DNA of 64,000 nucleotides, from assembly GCF_014395425.1 (NCBI RefSeq), contig NZ_CP060711.1:620001-684000 (forward strand), given 5' to 3'. Under the pieces are notes generated by a model, which ran no database searches, was not told the origin of the DNA, and saw only the letters and a list, made by a program, of their open reading frames with translations. Shown in pieces: positions 56,432-64,000 of the stretch. The position numbers and the translations under genes were made by a program. How positions within the stretch are numbered: position 1 is the stretch's first letter; each line of letters begins with the position of its first letter. This DNA comes from Thermomonas brevis (GTDB taxonomy: Bacteria; Pseudomonadota; Gammaproteobacteria; Xanthomonadales; Xanthomonadaceae).

Positions 56432-56505
56432 ACGCTGCCTTCCTGCCGCCTTCGCGCGGATTCGCTAGACTTCCCCCGTTGCAAGCCAAGAGGCCCCCAC
56501 GCCCC

Positions 56506-57384
56506 ATGTCAGAGGACGACAGTCGGCACTCCGCCGACCCCGAAGAACGCCCCGCCGAGAAACCCCATCGCTCCTGGCTGGACCGCATCAGCGCCGCGCT
56601 TTCCGGCGAGCCGACCAGCCGCGAGGATCTGGTCGAGCTGCTGCGCGACGTGCAGGCCGACGGCCTGATCGGCTCCGACACCCTGCGGATGATGGAAGGC
56701 GCGGTGAACATCGCCGACATGACCGTGGGCGACGTGATGGTGTCGCGCGCGCAGATGGTCGCCCTGCCGGCGGACGGCAAGTTCCTCGACCTGATGAAGC
56801 AGGTGGTGGAATCCGGCCATTCGCGCTTCCCGGTGCACGGCGAGGACAAGGACGAGATCCTCGGCATCCTGCTGGCCAAGGACCTGCTGCGCGGCGTGGT
56901 CGCCGACAACGGCCCGGCCAGCATCCACGAGCTGCTGCGGCCGGCGGTGCTGATCCCCGAGTCGAAGAACCTCAACGTGCTGCTGCGCGAGTTCCGCCAG
57001 TCGCGCAACCACATGGCGATCGTCATCGACGAGTACGGCGGCGTCGCGGGGCTGATCACCATCGAGGACGTGCTGGAGCAGATCGTCGGCGACATCGACG
57101 ACGAGCACGACGACGCGGCCGACGAATCCGCGCTGATCGCCGCGCAGGCCGACGGCCAGTTCGTGGTCGACGCGCTGACGCCCATCGCCGACTTCAACGA
57201 ACGCTTCGGCGCCGACTTCGCCGACGACGAGTACGACACCATCGGCGGGCTGGTGACGGCCGCCATCGGCCACCTGCCGGAGGCCGGCGAGGAGCTGGCG
57301 CTGGGCCGCTTCCGCTTCCGCGTCGCCAGCGCGGACGCGCGCCGGCTGCTGGCGCTGCACGTGGGCGTGCATGCGGAACCTTGA
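56506..57384 (+). CDS. corC: CorC/HlyC family CBS-domain protein
   Basis: 292 residues without membrane segments. Two CBS domains (about 65-185) with VGDVMVSRAQMVALP, SRFPVHGEDKDEILGILLAKDLL and IDEYGGVAGLITIEDVLEQIVGDIDDEHDD, then a CorC_HlyC domain with EYDTIGGLV. Role in magnesium/cobalt handling or in supporting YbeZ/YbeY is inferred from gene order. In most relatives lnt follows; here it does not. Confidence 0.93.
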   Translation: MSEDDSRHSADPEERPAEKPHRSWLDRISAALSGEPTSREDLVELLRDVQADGLIGSDTLRMMEGAVNIADMTVGDVMVSRAQMVALPADGKFLDLMKQVVESGHSRFPVHGEDKDEILGILLAKDLLRGVVADNGPASIHELLRPAVLIPESKNLNVLLREFRQSRNHMAIVIDEYGGVAGLITIEDVLEQIVGDIDDEHDDAADESALIAAQADGQFVVDALTPIADFNERFGADFADDEYDTIGGLVTAAIGHLPEAGEELALGRFRFRVASADARRLLALHVGVHAEP

Positions 57385-57388
57385 CGCC

Positions 57389-57520
57389 GTCATTCCCGCG
57401 AACAGGGCCGTCATTCCCGCGAAGGCGGGAATCCAGCTGTTGCTTTCATTGAAGCAAGAGCCGAAGAGCTGGATTCCCGCCTTCGCGGGAATGACGAGCC
57501 ACAATTCCCCTTCGCGGGAA
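57389..57520. repeat. Nested ATTCCCGCG-type repeat with a perfect 29-bp inverted pair
   Basis: Arms 57410-57438 and 57467-57495 are exact reverse complements, each with an inner hairpin GGCGGGAATCC type. Partial copies flank them at 57389 and 57504. The spacer has its own TTGCTTTC/GAAGCAA stem. The DUF4105 gene begins at the edge. Confidence 0.9.
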
Positions 57521-57534
57521 TGACGGCCCTTGGC

Positions 57535-58734
57535 ATGCGCATGACCAGACTTTTCCCGATCCTCCTGCTTCTGATGTGCGCAATGGGCATCGCGCATGCG
57601 CAACCTGCACAGACACAGGAAACGCCCGCGCCGCGCATCGGCGTGGTGACGATGGGCCCGGGCGAGATCTTCTGGGAGCGCTTCGGCCACGACGCCATCG
57701 TGGTGGACGATCCCGCGCAGCCGGCGCCGATCAGCTACAACTTCGGCTTCTTCGATATGGACGAGGACGGCTTCTTCGGTCGCTTCGTCAAGGGCGAGAT
57801 GCAGTACCGGCTGGTCTCCCTGCCGTTGCAGGACGACCTCGCCTACTACCGCGAGGTCGGGCGCGGCGCGACGCTGCAATGGCTGGACCTGGACCCGGCG
57901 CAGGCCCGCCGGCTGGCCGCCGACCTGGCCGAGAACGCGAAGCCCGAGAACGCCCGCTACCGCTACGACTACTACACCGACAACTGCGCCACCCGCGTAC
58001 GCGACGCGCTCGACCGCGCGCTGGACGGCCGCCTGCGCAAGCTGCTGGACAGCCGCTCCAGCGGCGACACCTGGCGCGGCGAATCGCTGCGGCTGGCCTC
58101 GCCCGCGCCGTGGATGTGGCTGGGCTTCGACATCGGCCTGGGCCCGGCCGGCGACCGCGCGCTGACCCGCTGGCAGCAGGACTTCCTGCCGCGCCGGCTG
58201 GCCGACGACCTGCGCAAGGTGACCCGCGCGGACGGCCGCCCGCTGGTCGCCACCGAAGTCGAACTGCTGCCGCAGCGGCAGGCGGCGGAGCCGGAGGAAC
58301 ACGAACAGTCGCTGTGGCCGTGGCTGCTGGCCGGCCTCGCGCTGGCCGCGCTGGTGCTTGCCGCGGGCCGACGCCATCCGCGCACGCTGGCCGCGCTGGC
58401 CGCCGGCTTCTGGCTGCTGTGCGGCCTGCTCGGCGCGGTGCTGGCGCTGGGCTGGGCGTTCACCGAGCACCGCGCGCTGTGGGCCAACCGCAACCTGCTG
58501 CTGCTGGATCCGCTGTGCCTGCTGCTGCTGCCCGGCGCATGGGCGCTGCTGCGCGGGCGCCTGCCCTCGCCGCGCTTCCGCGCGCTGCTGGTGGCGGTGG
58601 CGGTGCTGGCCGCGCTGGCCTGCCTGCCGCTGTGGCTGCAAGTGTCGCCGCAGCGCAACGGCCACTGGATCGCGCTGCTGCTGCCGCTGCACGCCACCCT
58701 CGCCCGCCTGTGGGCGCGTTCGCCGGACGCTTGA
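57535..58734 (+). CDS. DUF4105 (Lnb-type) membrane protein
   Basis: About 399 residues. Signal sequence to AHAQPAQ, then the periplasmic Lnb/DUF4105 domain (about 25-165) with PGEIFWERFGHDAIVV, YNFGFFDMDEDGFFGRF and YRYDYYTDNCATRVRDALD, where the Cys-Asn-His set suggests a papain-like or peptidase fold. Five C-terminal membrane helices follow. ATG 57535 is chosen; 57520 lies in the repeat and 57541 is also possible. Function unknown. It occupies the place where lnt usually follows corC. Confidence 0.8.
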   Translation: MRMTRLFPILLLLMCAMGIAHAQPAQTQETPAPRIGVVTMGPGEIFWERFGHDAIVVDDPAQPAPISYNFGFFDMDEDGFFGRFVKGEMQYRLVSLPLQDDLAYYREVGRGATLQWLDLDPAQARRLAADLAENAKPENARYRYDYYTDNCATRVRDALDRALDGRLRKLLDSRSSGDTWRGESLRLASPAPWMWLGFDIGLGPAGDRALTRWQQDFLPRRLADDLRKVTRADGRPLVATEVELLPQRQAAEPEEHEQSLWPWLLAGLALAALVLAAGRRHPRTLAALAAGFWLLCGLLGAVLALGWAFTEHRALWANRNLLLLDPLCLLLLPGAWALLRGRLPSPRFRALLVAVAVLAALACLPLWLQVSPQRNGHWIALLLPLHATLARLWARSPDA

Positions 58735-58765
58735 TGCCCTTGCCGCGCGAAGGCAGGATGCGGCG

Positions 58766-59761
58766 ATGAACGCCGTCCCCGCCCAACCCGCCTGCGTGGT
58801 CAATTGCGCCACCTACGACCGCGACGGCCATCGCCGCGACATCCTGCTGGACGACATCAGCGAGGCGCTGGCGGCCGACGACGGCAGCTTCGTCTGGGTC
58901 GGCCTGTACGAGCCGGAGGAGGCGCTGCTGGACAAGCTGCAGGACGAATTCGGCCTGCACGACCTCGCGGTCGAGGACGCCCACCACGCGCACCAGCGCC
59001 CGAAGCTGGAGTCCTACGGCAACAGCCTGTTCATCGCCGCGCACACCGCGCAGCGGATCGACGGCCACGTGCGCTTCGGCGAAACCCACGTCTTCGTCGG
59101 CCCGCGCTTCCTGCTGACCGTGCGGCACGGCGCCTCGCTCAGCTTCGCTCCGGTGCGGCAGCGGCTGGAGCGCGAACCCGACACGCTCGCCCACGGCCCC
59201 AGCCTCGCGCTGCACGCGGTGCTGGACTTCATCGTCGACAACTACCAGCCGATCGTGTCCGACTACGAGGCGGAACTCGACGCGCTGGAACAGGACGTGT
59301 TCGCGGAAAGCTACAAGCGCGGCACCATCAAGCGGATCTACACGCTGCGCAAGGAGCTGACCCAGATGCGGCTGGCGGTCGCGCCGATGCAGGACATCCT
59401 CTCGCAGCTGATCCGCACGCCGGTGCTCGCGATCCCGGACGAGGTGAAGCCGTACTTCCGCGACGTGCTCGACCACGCCGCGCGGGTCGGCGACAGCATC
59501 GACACCCTGCGCGAGATGGCCGCCGCGGCGATGAGCGTGAACCTGTCGCTGGTCACCGTGGCGCAGGGCGAGATCGTCAAGAAGCTGGCCGGCTGGGCCG
59601 GCCTGCTGGCCGCGCCGACGCTGATCACCAGCTGGTACGGCATGAACTTCGAGCACATGCCGGAGCTGCACGGGCGCTACAGCTACCTGGTGCTGATCGG
59701 CGCGGTGGCGCTGGTGTGCATCGGCCTGTACCGCTATCTCCGGAAGATCGACTGGCTCTGA
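58766..59761 (+). CDS. corA: CorA family magnesium/cobalt channel
   Basis: 331 residues. Large N-terminal cytosolic domain with EEDAHHAHQRPKLE-like acidic/histidine loop (VEDAHHAHQRPKLESYG), long stalk helix, and two C-terminal helices with the pore motif G292-M293-N294 in SWYGMNFEHMPEL. The usual loop MPEL is intact. It conducts Mg2+ as a pentamer. A possible AAGGCAGG ribosome site lies upstream. Follows the DUF4105 gene by 31 bases. Confidence 0.95.
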   Translation: MNAVPAQPACVVNCATYDRDGHRRDILLDDISEALAADDGSFVWVGLYEPEEALLDKLQDEFGLHDLAVEDAHHAHQRPKLESYGNSLFIAAHTAQRIDGHVRFGETHVFVGPRFLLTVRHGASLSFAPVRQRLEREPDTLAHGPSLALHAVLDFIVDNYQPIVSDYEAELDALEQDVFAESYKRGTIKRIYTLRKELTQMRLAVAPMQDILSQLIRTPVLAIPDEVKPYFRDVLDHAARVGDSIDTLREMAAAAMSVNLSLVTVAQGEIVKKLAGWAGLLAAPTLITSWYGMNFEHMPELHGRYSYLVLIGAVALVCIGLYRYLRKIDWL

Positions 59762-59762
59762 C

Positions 59763-61016
59763 TCAGGCGCCGGCCAGCGCCTTCAGCGCCAGCCCCAGCA
59801 GATAGGCCAGCACCGTGCCGGTGGCATAGCCCAGCGTGCCCAGAAGCGCGCCCACCGGCGCCAGCGCGGGATGGAACACCGAGGCCACCACCGGCGCCGA
59901 CGCCGGCCCGCCGATGTGGCTCTGCGAACCCACCGCGAAATAGAACAGCGGCGCGCGGATCAGCCGCCCCACCAGCCACAGCACGACCACGTGGAAGCCG
60001 AGCCAGACCACGCCGAGCAGCAGCAGCGCCGGCTTGTCGAACACCGCGCCGATGTCCATCTGCATGCCGATGCAGGCGATCAGCACGTAAAGCAACAGCG
60101 TGCCGATGGTGGAGGCGCCCACGCCGTCGAGCCGGCGCATGCGGGTGAAGCTCAGCGCCAGTCCGGTGCCGGTGCAGATCGCGATGATCCATACCAGCGG
60201 CTCGCCCAGCCCGGCGCGCCTGGCCCACGGCGCCTGTTCGGCCAGCCACGGCGCGAATCCGCCGGCCACCGCGTGCGCCAGGCCGACCGTGCCGAACGCC
60301 AGCCCGAAGATCATCGCCATGTCGGTCAGCGTGGCCGGCCGCTCGTGCTGGCTGCGGTAGGCCGCGAGCCGCAGCTTGAGGTCGTCCAGCGCCGCCGTGT
60401 CCGCCTTCTGGCGCGCGTCGATGCTGGCCGCGCGCTGCGCCAGCAGCAGCAGGATCGCCATCCACACGTAGGCCACCGCCGCATCGACCACCGCGAACTG
60501 CCCGAAGGTGGTGGCGTCGACTTGGAAGATTTCCTTCATCGCCACCATATTGGCGCCGCCGCCGATCCAGCTGCCCGCCAGCGCGGCCATGCCGCCCCAG
60601 GTGTCGCCGCCCATCGTCTCCGGGAACAGCGCGCGCATCGCCACGAACGCCAGCACGCCGCCGAGCATGATGCTGGCGGAAGTCGCCGCATACATCGCCA
60701 GCAGCTTCGGCCCGAGCCGCAGGATCGCGGGGATGTCCACGGTCAGCGTCAGCAGCACCAGCGACGCCGGCAGCAGCACGCGGCTGGCCACCGGGTTGTA
60801 GAGCGCGCTGTGGGCGCCGTCGATCACGCCCGTGCTGTTGAGGATGCCGGGGATGAAGTAGCACAGCAGCAGCGGCGGAACGAAGTCGAAGAACCGGCGC
60901 AGCGCGCCCGACGGCCGCGACGAGGCCCAGAACACCCCGCCCAGCACGGCGGCCAGCAGGCCGAGGACGACGATGTCGTTTTCGATCAGCGCCTGCGGCG
61001 CCGCGGCGTCGATCAT
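59763..61016 (-). CDS. DUF819 family membrane protein
   Basis: 417 residues with about ten hydrophobic segments. DUF819 features: FDFVPPLLLCYFIPGILNSTG near the start, GSWIGGGANMVAMKEIF in the middle and GSQSHIGGPASAPVVAS near the end; two repeated halves suggest an inverted-repeat transporter. Substrate unknown. Convergent with corA by a single base. Its start is the ATG at 61014-61016, 26 bases from the S9 peptidase stop. Confidence 0.88.
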   Translation of the reverse strand: MIDAAAPQALIENDIVVLGLLAAVLGGVFWASSRPSGALRRFFDFVPPLLLCYFIPGILNSTGVIDGAHSALYNPVASRVLLPASLVLLTLTVDIPAILRLGPKLLAMYAATSASIMLGGVLAFVAMRALFPETMGGDTWGGMAALAGSWIGGGANMVAMKEIFQVDATTFGQFAVVDAAVAYVWMAILLLLAQRAASIDARQKADTAALDDLKLRLAAYRSQHERPATLTDMAMIFGLAFGTVGLAHAVAGGFAPWLAEQAPWARRAGLGEPLVWIIAICTGTGLALSFTRMRRLDGVGASTIGTLLLYVLIACIGMQMDIGAVFDKPALLLLGVVWLGFHVVVLWLVGRLIRAPLFYFAVGSQSHIGGPASAPVVASVFHPALAPVGALLGTLGYATGTVLAYLLGLALKALAGA

Positions 61017-61041
61017 GCCGGCATCCCCGTGGTCGGCGCGG

Positions 61042-63108
61042 TCACTGGCCGATGTGCTGCTTCAGCCAGGCGTTCACCGTCTCGTGCCACTGCACGCTGT
61101 TCTGCGGCTTCAGCACCCAGTGGTTCTCGTCCGGGAAGTACAGGAATTTCGACTCCACGCCCTTGCGCTGGTTGGCGGTGAACAGCGCGATGCCCTGCTC
61201 CACCGGAATGCGGAAGTCCTGCTGGCCGTGGATCACCAGCATCGGCACCTTGAAGTTGGCAACAAAGTTGGCCGGGTTGAACTTCTGGTAGCCGGCCGGG
61301 TTGTCGTACGGCGTGCCGCCGTTCTCCCACTCGCTGAACCACAGCTCCTCGGTGGCGTAGCCCATCGCGTTGTTCTCGAACACGCCATCGTGACTGACCA
61401 GGCACTTCCACGGCTCGTTCCAGTTGCCCGCGATCCAGTTGACCATGAAGCCGCCGTAGCTCGCGCCCAGCGCGCAGGCCTTGCCGCCGTCGAGGAACGC
61501 GTACTTCTGCTGCGCCGCCGCCCAACCCTTCTGCAGGTCTTCCAGCGGGCGGTCGCCCCAGTGGCCGCTGATCGCGTCGGTGAACTTCTGGCCGTAACCG
61601 GTGCTGCCGTGGAAGTCGATCATCACCACCGCATAGCCCTGCCCCGCGTAGGTCTGCGGGTTCCAGCGGTAGCTCCAGCCGTTGCCGAAGCTGCCCTGCG
61701 GGCCGCCGTGGATCAGGAAGGCGACCGGGTACTTCTTGCCGGCGACGTAGTTCCACGGCTTCACCACGTAGCCGTGCACGGTTTCGCCGTTCCAGCCGAT
61801 GAAGGTGAACTGCTCGTAGGCGCCCCAAGCGACATCCGGCAGCATCTCGCCGGCGCTGGGGGTGATCGCGCGCGCCGGCGCCTTGCCGTCGGCATTGGTG
61901 GTCGCGACCACGTCGCCGGTCTTCAGCGAATTGCGCGAGTACGCCAGCGTGTCGCCGGCGAGGTCGAAGGACGAGACGCTGCCGTCCTTGACCACGTTCT
62001 CCACCTCGCCGTTGGCGAGCGAGATGCGGAACAGCGGGTGCTGGCCGAGTTCCTGAGCGGTCGTGTAGATCCACTTGCCATCGGCCGAGAGCGCGATGCC
62101 GTCGGCGGACGCGTCCCAGCGCGGCGCGATTTCCCTGGCCGTACCCGAGGCGATGTCCATCGCCATCAGCGCGAAGCGGTCGGCCTCGAAGCCGGGGCGC
62201 GCCATCGCGCGGTAGTACAGGGTATTGCCGTCGGCGGAGAACACCGGGCCGGCGTCCCAGGCCTTGTTGGCGGCGGTCAGGTTGCGCGCGCCGCTGCCGT
62301 CGGCGTCGACCAGCCAGATGTCGAAGTTGGTGCTCCACGGCTCGGCGCGGTCGGCTTGGCGCACGCTCATCGCCACCGACTTGCCGTCGGGCGACCACGC
62401 GAAATCGCCGAGGTCGCCGAACGGCTTGGACGGGATGTCGCCGTGGATGTCGCCGCTGAGCAGCGTCGCCGAGGCCAGCATGGCGTCGCCGCCGAGCTTC
62501 GCCGCGAACACGCGGTTCAGGCGGCCGTCGTTCCACGTGTCCCAGTGGCGGATGAACATGCGGTCGAACACCTTGCCGGTGGACTTCACCGCGTCGGCGT
62601 CGTCGAGCTTCTTCTTCGTGCAGGCCAGGTCGGCCTTGCAGTCCGGGAACACCGCGAACGCCAGCGCGACCTGCGCGCCGTCGGGCGAGAGCTTGTAGCC
62701 GTCCACGTCGAGGGCGAAATCGGTCAGGCGCTTCGCCTCGCCGCCGGCGGCCGGCATCGCGTACAGCTGCATCGAACCGGACTTCGCGCTCAGGAAGTAC
62801 AGGGTCTTGCCGTCCGCCGAAAACGCTGGCGAGTTGACGCTCCAGCCCTCCGGCGACACCTGCTTCGGCGGCGCGTTGTCGCGAGTGACCAGGTTGCGCA
62901 TCCACAAGGTGGTGGCGGACTTGTTGCTGTCCTTGTTCACCGTGCGCTTGGCGAACACCAGCACGCGCCCGTCCGGCGACAGCGTCGGCGAGGAATAGCG
63001 GTCCATGTAGGCCATGTCCTGCACGGTGAAGCCGCGCTGGGCGGCATTGGCGACGGCCGGCAGGGACAGCGCGAGGGCGAGCGGGAGGATGGCGTGGCGA
63101 AGAGTCAT
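61042..63108 (-). CDS. S9 family prolyl oligopeptidase-type peptidase, secreted
   Basis: 688 residues with a signal peptide ending in AVANAAQ. A beta-propeller with repeated S-P-D-G-K-like blades (about 30-390) precedes the alpha/beta hydrolase domain. The triad is S550 in ALGASYGGFMVNW, D631 in HGQQDFRIPVEQG and H663 in DENHWVLKP. S9C-type enzymes release dipeptides or acylated amino acids. Cotranscribed with the DUF819 gene. An OPT peptide transporter lies upstream, which fits a peptide-use role. Confidence 0.94.
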   Translation of the reverse strand: MTLRHAILPLALALSLPAVANAAQRGFTVQDMAYMDRYSSPTLSPDGRVLVFAKRTVNKDSNKSATTLWMRNLVTRDNAPPKQVSPEGWSVNSPAFSADGKTLYFLSAKSGSMQLYAMPAAGGEAKRLTDFALDVDGYKLSPDGAQVALAFAVFPDCKADLACTKKKLDDADAVKSTGKVFDRMFIRHWDTWNDGRLNRVFAAKLGGDAMLASATLLSGDIHGDIPSKPFGDLGDFAWSPDGKSVAMSVRQADRAEPWSTNFDIWLVDADGSGARNLTAANKAWDAGPVFSADGNTLYYRAMARPGFEADRFALMAMDIASGTAREIAPRWDASADGIALSADGKWIYTTAQELGQHPLFRISLANGEVENVVKDGSVSSFDLAGDTLAYSRNSLKTGDVVATTNADGKAPARAITPSAGEMLPDVAWGAYEQFTFIGWNGETVHGYVVKPWNYVAGKKYPVAFLIHGGPQGSFGNGWSYRWNPQTYAGQGYAVVMIDFHGSTGYGQKFTDAISGHWGDRPLEDLQKGWAAAQQKYAFLDGGKACALGASYGGFMVNWIAGNWNEPWKCLVSHDGVFENNAMGYATEELWFSEWENGGTPYDNPAGYQKFNPANFVANFKVPMLVIHGQQDFRIPVEQGIALFTANQRKGVESKFLYFPDENHWVLKPQNSVQWHETVNAWLKQHIGQ

Positions 63109-63130
63109 GGCGATGTCCTTTGGTTCAAGC

Positions 63131-63241
63131 CCCTCCCCTTTGCGCGCAGCGCAAGGGGGAGGTTGGAAGGGGGGCTTTTTGCGCGCAACCGGGAAAGCAC
63201 CCCTCCCCGGCCCTCCCCTTCGCCTGCGGCGAAAGGGAGGG
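63131..63241. repeat. Two CCTCCCC/GGGGAGG-type hairpins between OPT and S9 genes
   Basis: Palindromes at 63131-63162 and 63211-63241, each with GC-rich stems (CCCCTTTGCGC/GCGCAAGGGG and CCCTTCGCC/GGCGAAAGGG). Same family as 13048-13145 and 14234-14256. Confidence 0.75.
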
Positions 63242-63250
63242 AGAACAGCA

Positions 63251-64000
63251 TCAGGCGTTCGGGTTGGCCTTGGCGCCGGTGCGGTAGATCAGCCAGCCGA
63301 CCACGGCCAGCACGATCAGGCCCACCGTCTGCCCGAAGTGGAACTGCTCCGGCAGCGCCAGCACGTCGGCGCGCTCGCTGACCACGATCGGGATCGCGAT
63401 CAGGATGCCCATCAGCGCCTCGCCGGTGATCAGGCCGGCGGAGAACAGCACGCCGGGGCGATGCACGCGGTCGCGCAGCGATTCGTCGTGGGTGCCGACG
63501 ATGCCGTGGCGCTTCTCGACGATGTGCGCCAGCAGGCCGCCGAGGAAGATCGGCACCATCAGCTCCAGCGGCAGGTAGATGCCGATGGCCGCGGCCAGCA
63601 CCGGCACGCGGAAATTCGAATTGCGCGACTTCAGCCAGCCGTCGAACGCGATCACCAGCGCGCCGATGCCGGCGCCGACGGCGATCATGTCCCAAGGCAG
63701 GTGGCCGCCGAACAGCCCCTGCGCCACCGACGCCATCAGCGTCGCCTGCGGCGCCTGCAGCGAACCGGGGCGGGTGGGATCGCCGATGCCGTAGGCCTGC
63801 GCCAGCAGGTTCAGCACCGGCGCCATGATCAGCGCGCAAGAGAACGCGCCGATGCCCAGCATCAGCTGCTGCTTCCACGGCGTCGCGCCGACGATGTAGC
63901 CGGCCTTGAGGTCCTGCAGGTTGTCGCCGCCGACCGCCGCCGCGCAGCACACCACCGCGCCGATCATGATCGCGGCCACCGCGCCGATCTTGGAGTCGCT
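63251..64000 (-). CDS. OPT family oligopeptide transporter, partial (5' end outside window)
   Basis: Only the C-terminal 249 residues are present; the gene starts beyond the right edge. The OPT core is clear: KIGAVAAIMIGAVVCCAAAVGGDNLQDLKAGYIVGATPWKQQ, then PLELMVPIFLGGLLAHIVEK and GVLFSAGLITGEALMGI, with about seven helices. OPT transporters bring in peptides or metal-chelator complexes. The downstream gene is the S9 peptidase. Confidence 0.9.
   Translation of the reverse strand, partial: SDSKIGAVAAIMIGAVVCCAAAVGGDNLQDLKAGYIVGATPWKQQLMLGIGAFSCALIMAPVLNLLAQAYGIGDPTRPGSLQAPQATLMASVAQGLFGGHLPWDMIAVGAGIGALVIAFDGWLKSRNSNFRVPVLAAAIGIYLPLELMVPIFLGGLLAHIVEKRHGIVGTHDESLRDRVHRPGVLFSAGLITGEALMGILIAIPIVVSERADVLALPEQFHFGQTVGLIVLAVVGWLIYRTGAKANPNA

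Noticed and set aside
57389..57520. Possible short CRISPR array
   Set aside because: Copies are inverted rather than direct, spacers are irregular, and no cas genes are present.
60973..63381. Plus-strand open frame of 802 codons opposite the S9 peptidase
   Set aside because: The peptidase has a complete catalytic triad and signal peptide; the antisense frame has neither motif nor start context.

Overview
The window is about 64 kb of GC-rich chromosome. It most likely comes from the family Lysobacteraceae (Xanthomonadaceae) of the Gammaproteobacteria. The evidence is the set and order of genes (sspB-sspA beside petCBA, purE-purK, a fimT-pilVWXY1E minor pilin operon), three large TonB-dependent receptors including an Oar-like one, several peptidases, and GTAG-type palindromes like those of Stenotrophomonas and Xanthomonas. 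The genus cannot be fixed from sequence reading alone. I saw no tRNA, rRNA, CRISPR array, integrase or insertion sequence.

Layout. 1-8.5 kb: a minus-strand group (GST, POT peptide transporter, rhomboid protease, GNAT fragment), a plus-strand M14 peptidase and SGNH lipoprotein pair, a YdeI-like gene, a membrane-anchored barnase-type RNase with its barstar inhibitor, a GNAT enzyme and a Rieske ferredoxin. 8.6-16.9 kb: a Fur-box-preceded operon of siderophore receptor, PiuC-like dioxygenase, PepSY membrane protein, DUF2271, DUF4198, ApbE flavin transferase and a membrane flavodoxin/FNR reductase. Together these look like a route for importing ferric siderophores and reducing them with a flavin-based extracytosolic electron chain. 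17.1-19.9 kb: hutD, comEA-like gene, M20 dipeptidase. 19.9-27.6 kb: the type IV pilus minor pilin operon and a divergent AlgZ/FimS-like kinase; pilY1, pilW and the kinase each carry a one-base frameshift in a G/C run. 27.6-33.3 kb: ppnN, Oar-like receptor, MarC. 33.4-38.6 kb: SDR, grxD, sodB, purK, purE, Trm112-like, nadC. 38.7-42.2 kb: cupin, second Fur-box receptor, DUF3301 gene, and a MITE-like element. 42.4-47.3 kb: sspB, sspA, cytochrome bc1 genes, lytic transglycosylase. 47.5-57.4 kb: miaB, then a 6-kb minus-strand block (amidohydrolase, ABC exporter, TetR), then phoH-ybeY-corC. 57.5-64 kb: DUF4105 protein, CorA, DUF819 protein, S9 peptidase, and the start-less end of an OPT transporter.

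Short palindromic repeats of at least five types sit between genes, some inside operons. The strongest leads are the flavin/siderophore operon with a visible FMN-attachment-like motif in its DUF2271 protein, the cluster of three homopolymer frameshifts in the pilus locus, the PPC domain embedded in PilY1, and the MITE carrying paired GTAG palindromes.
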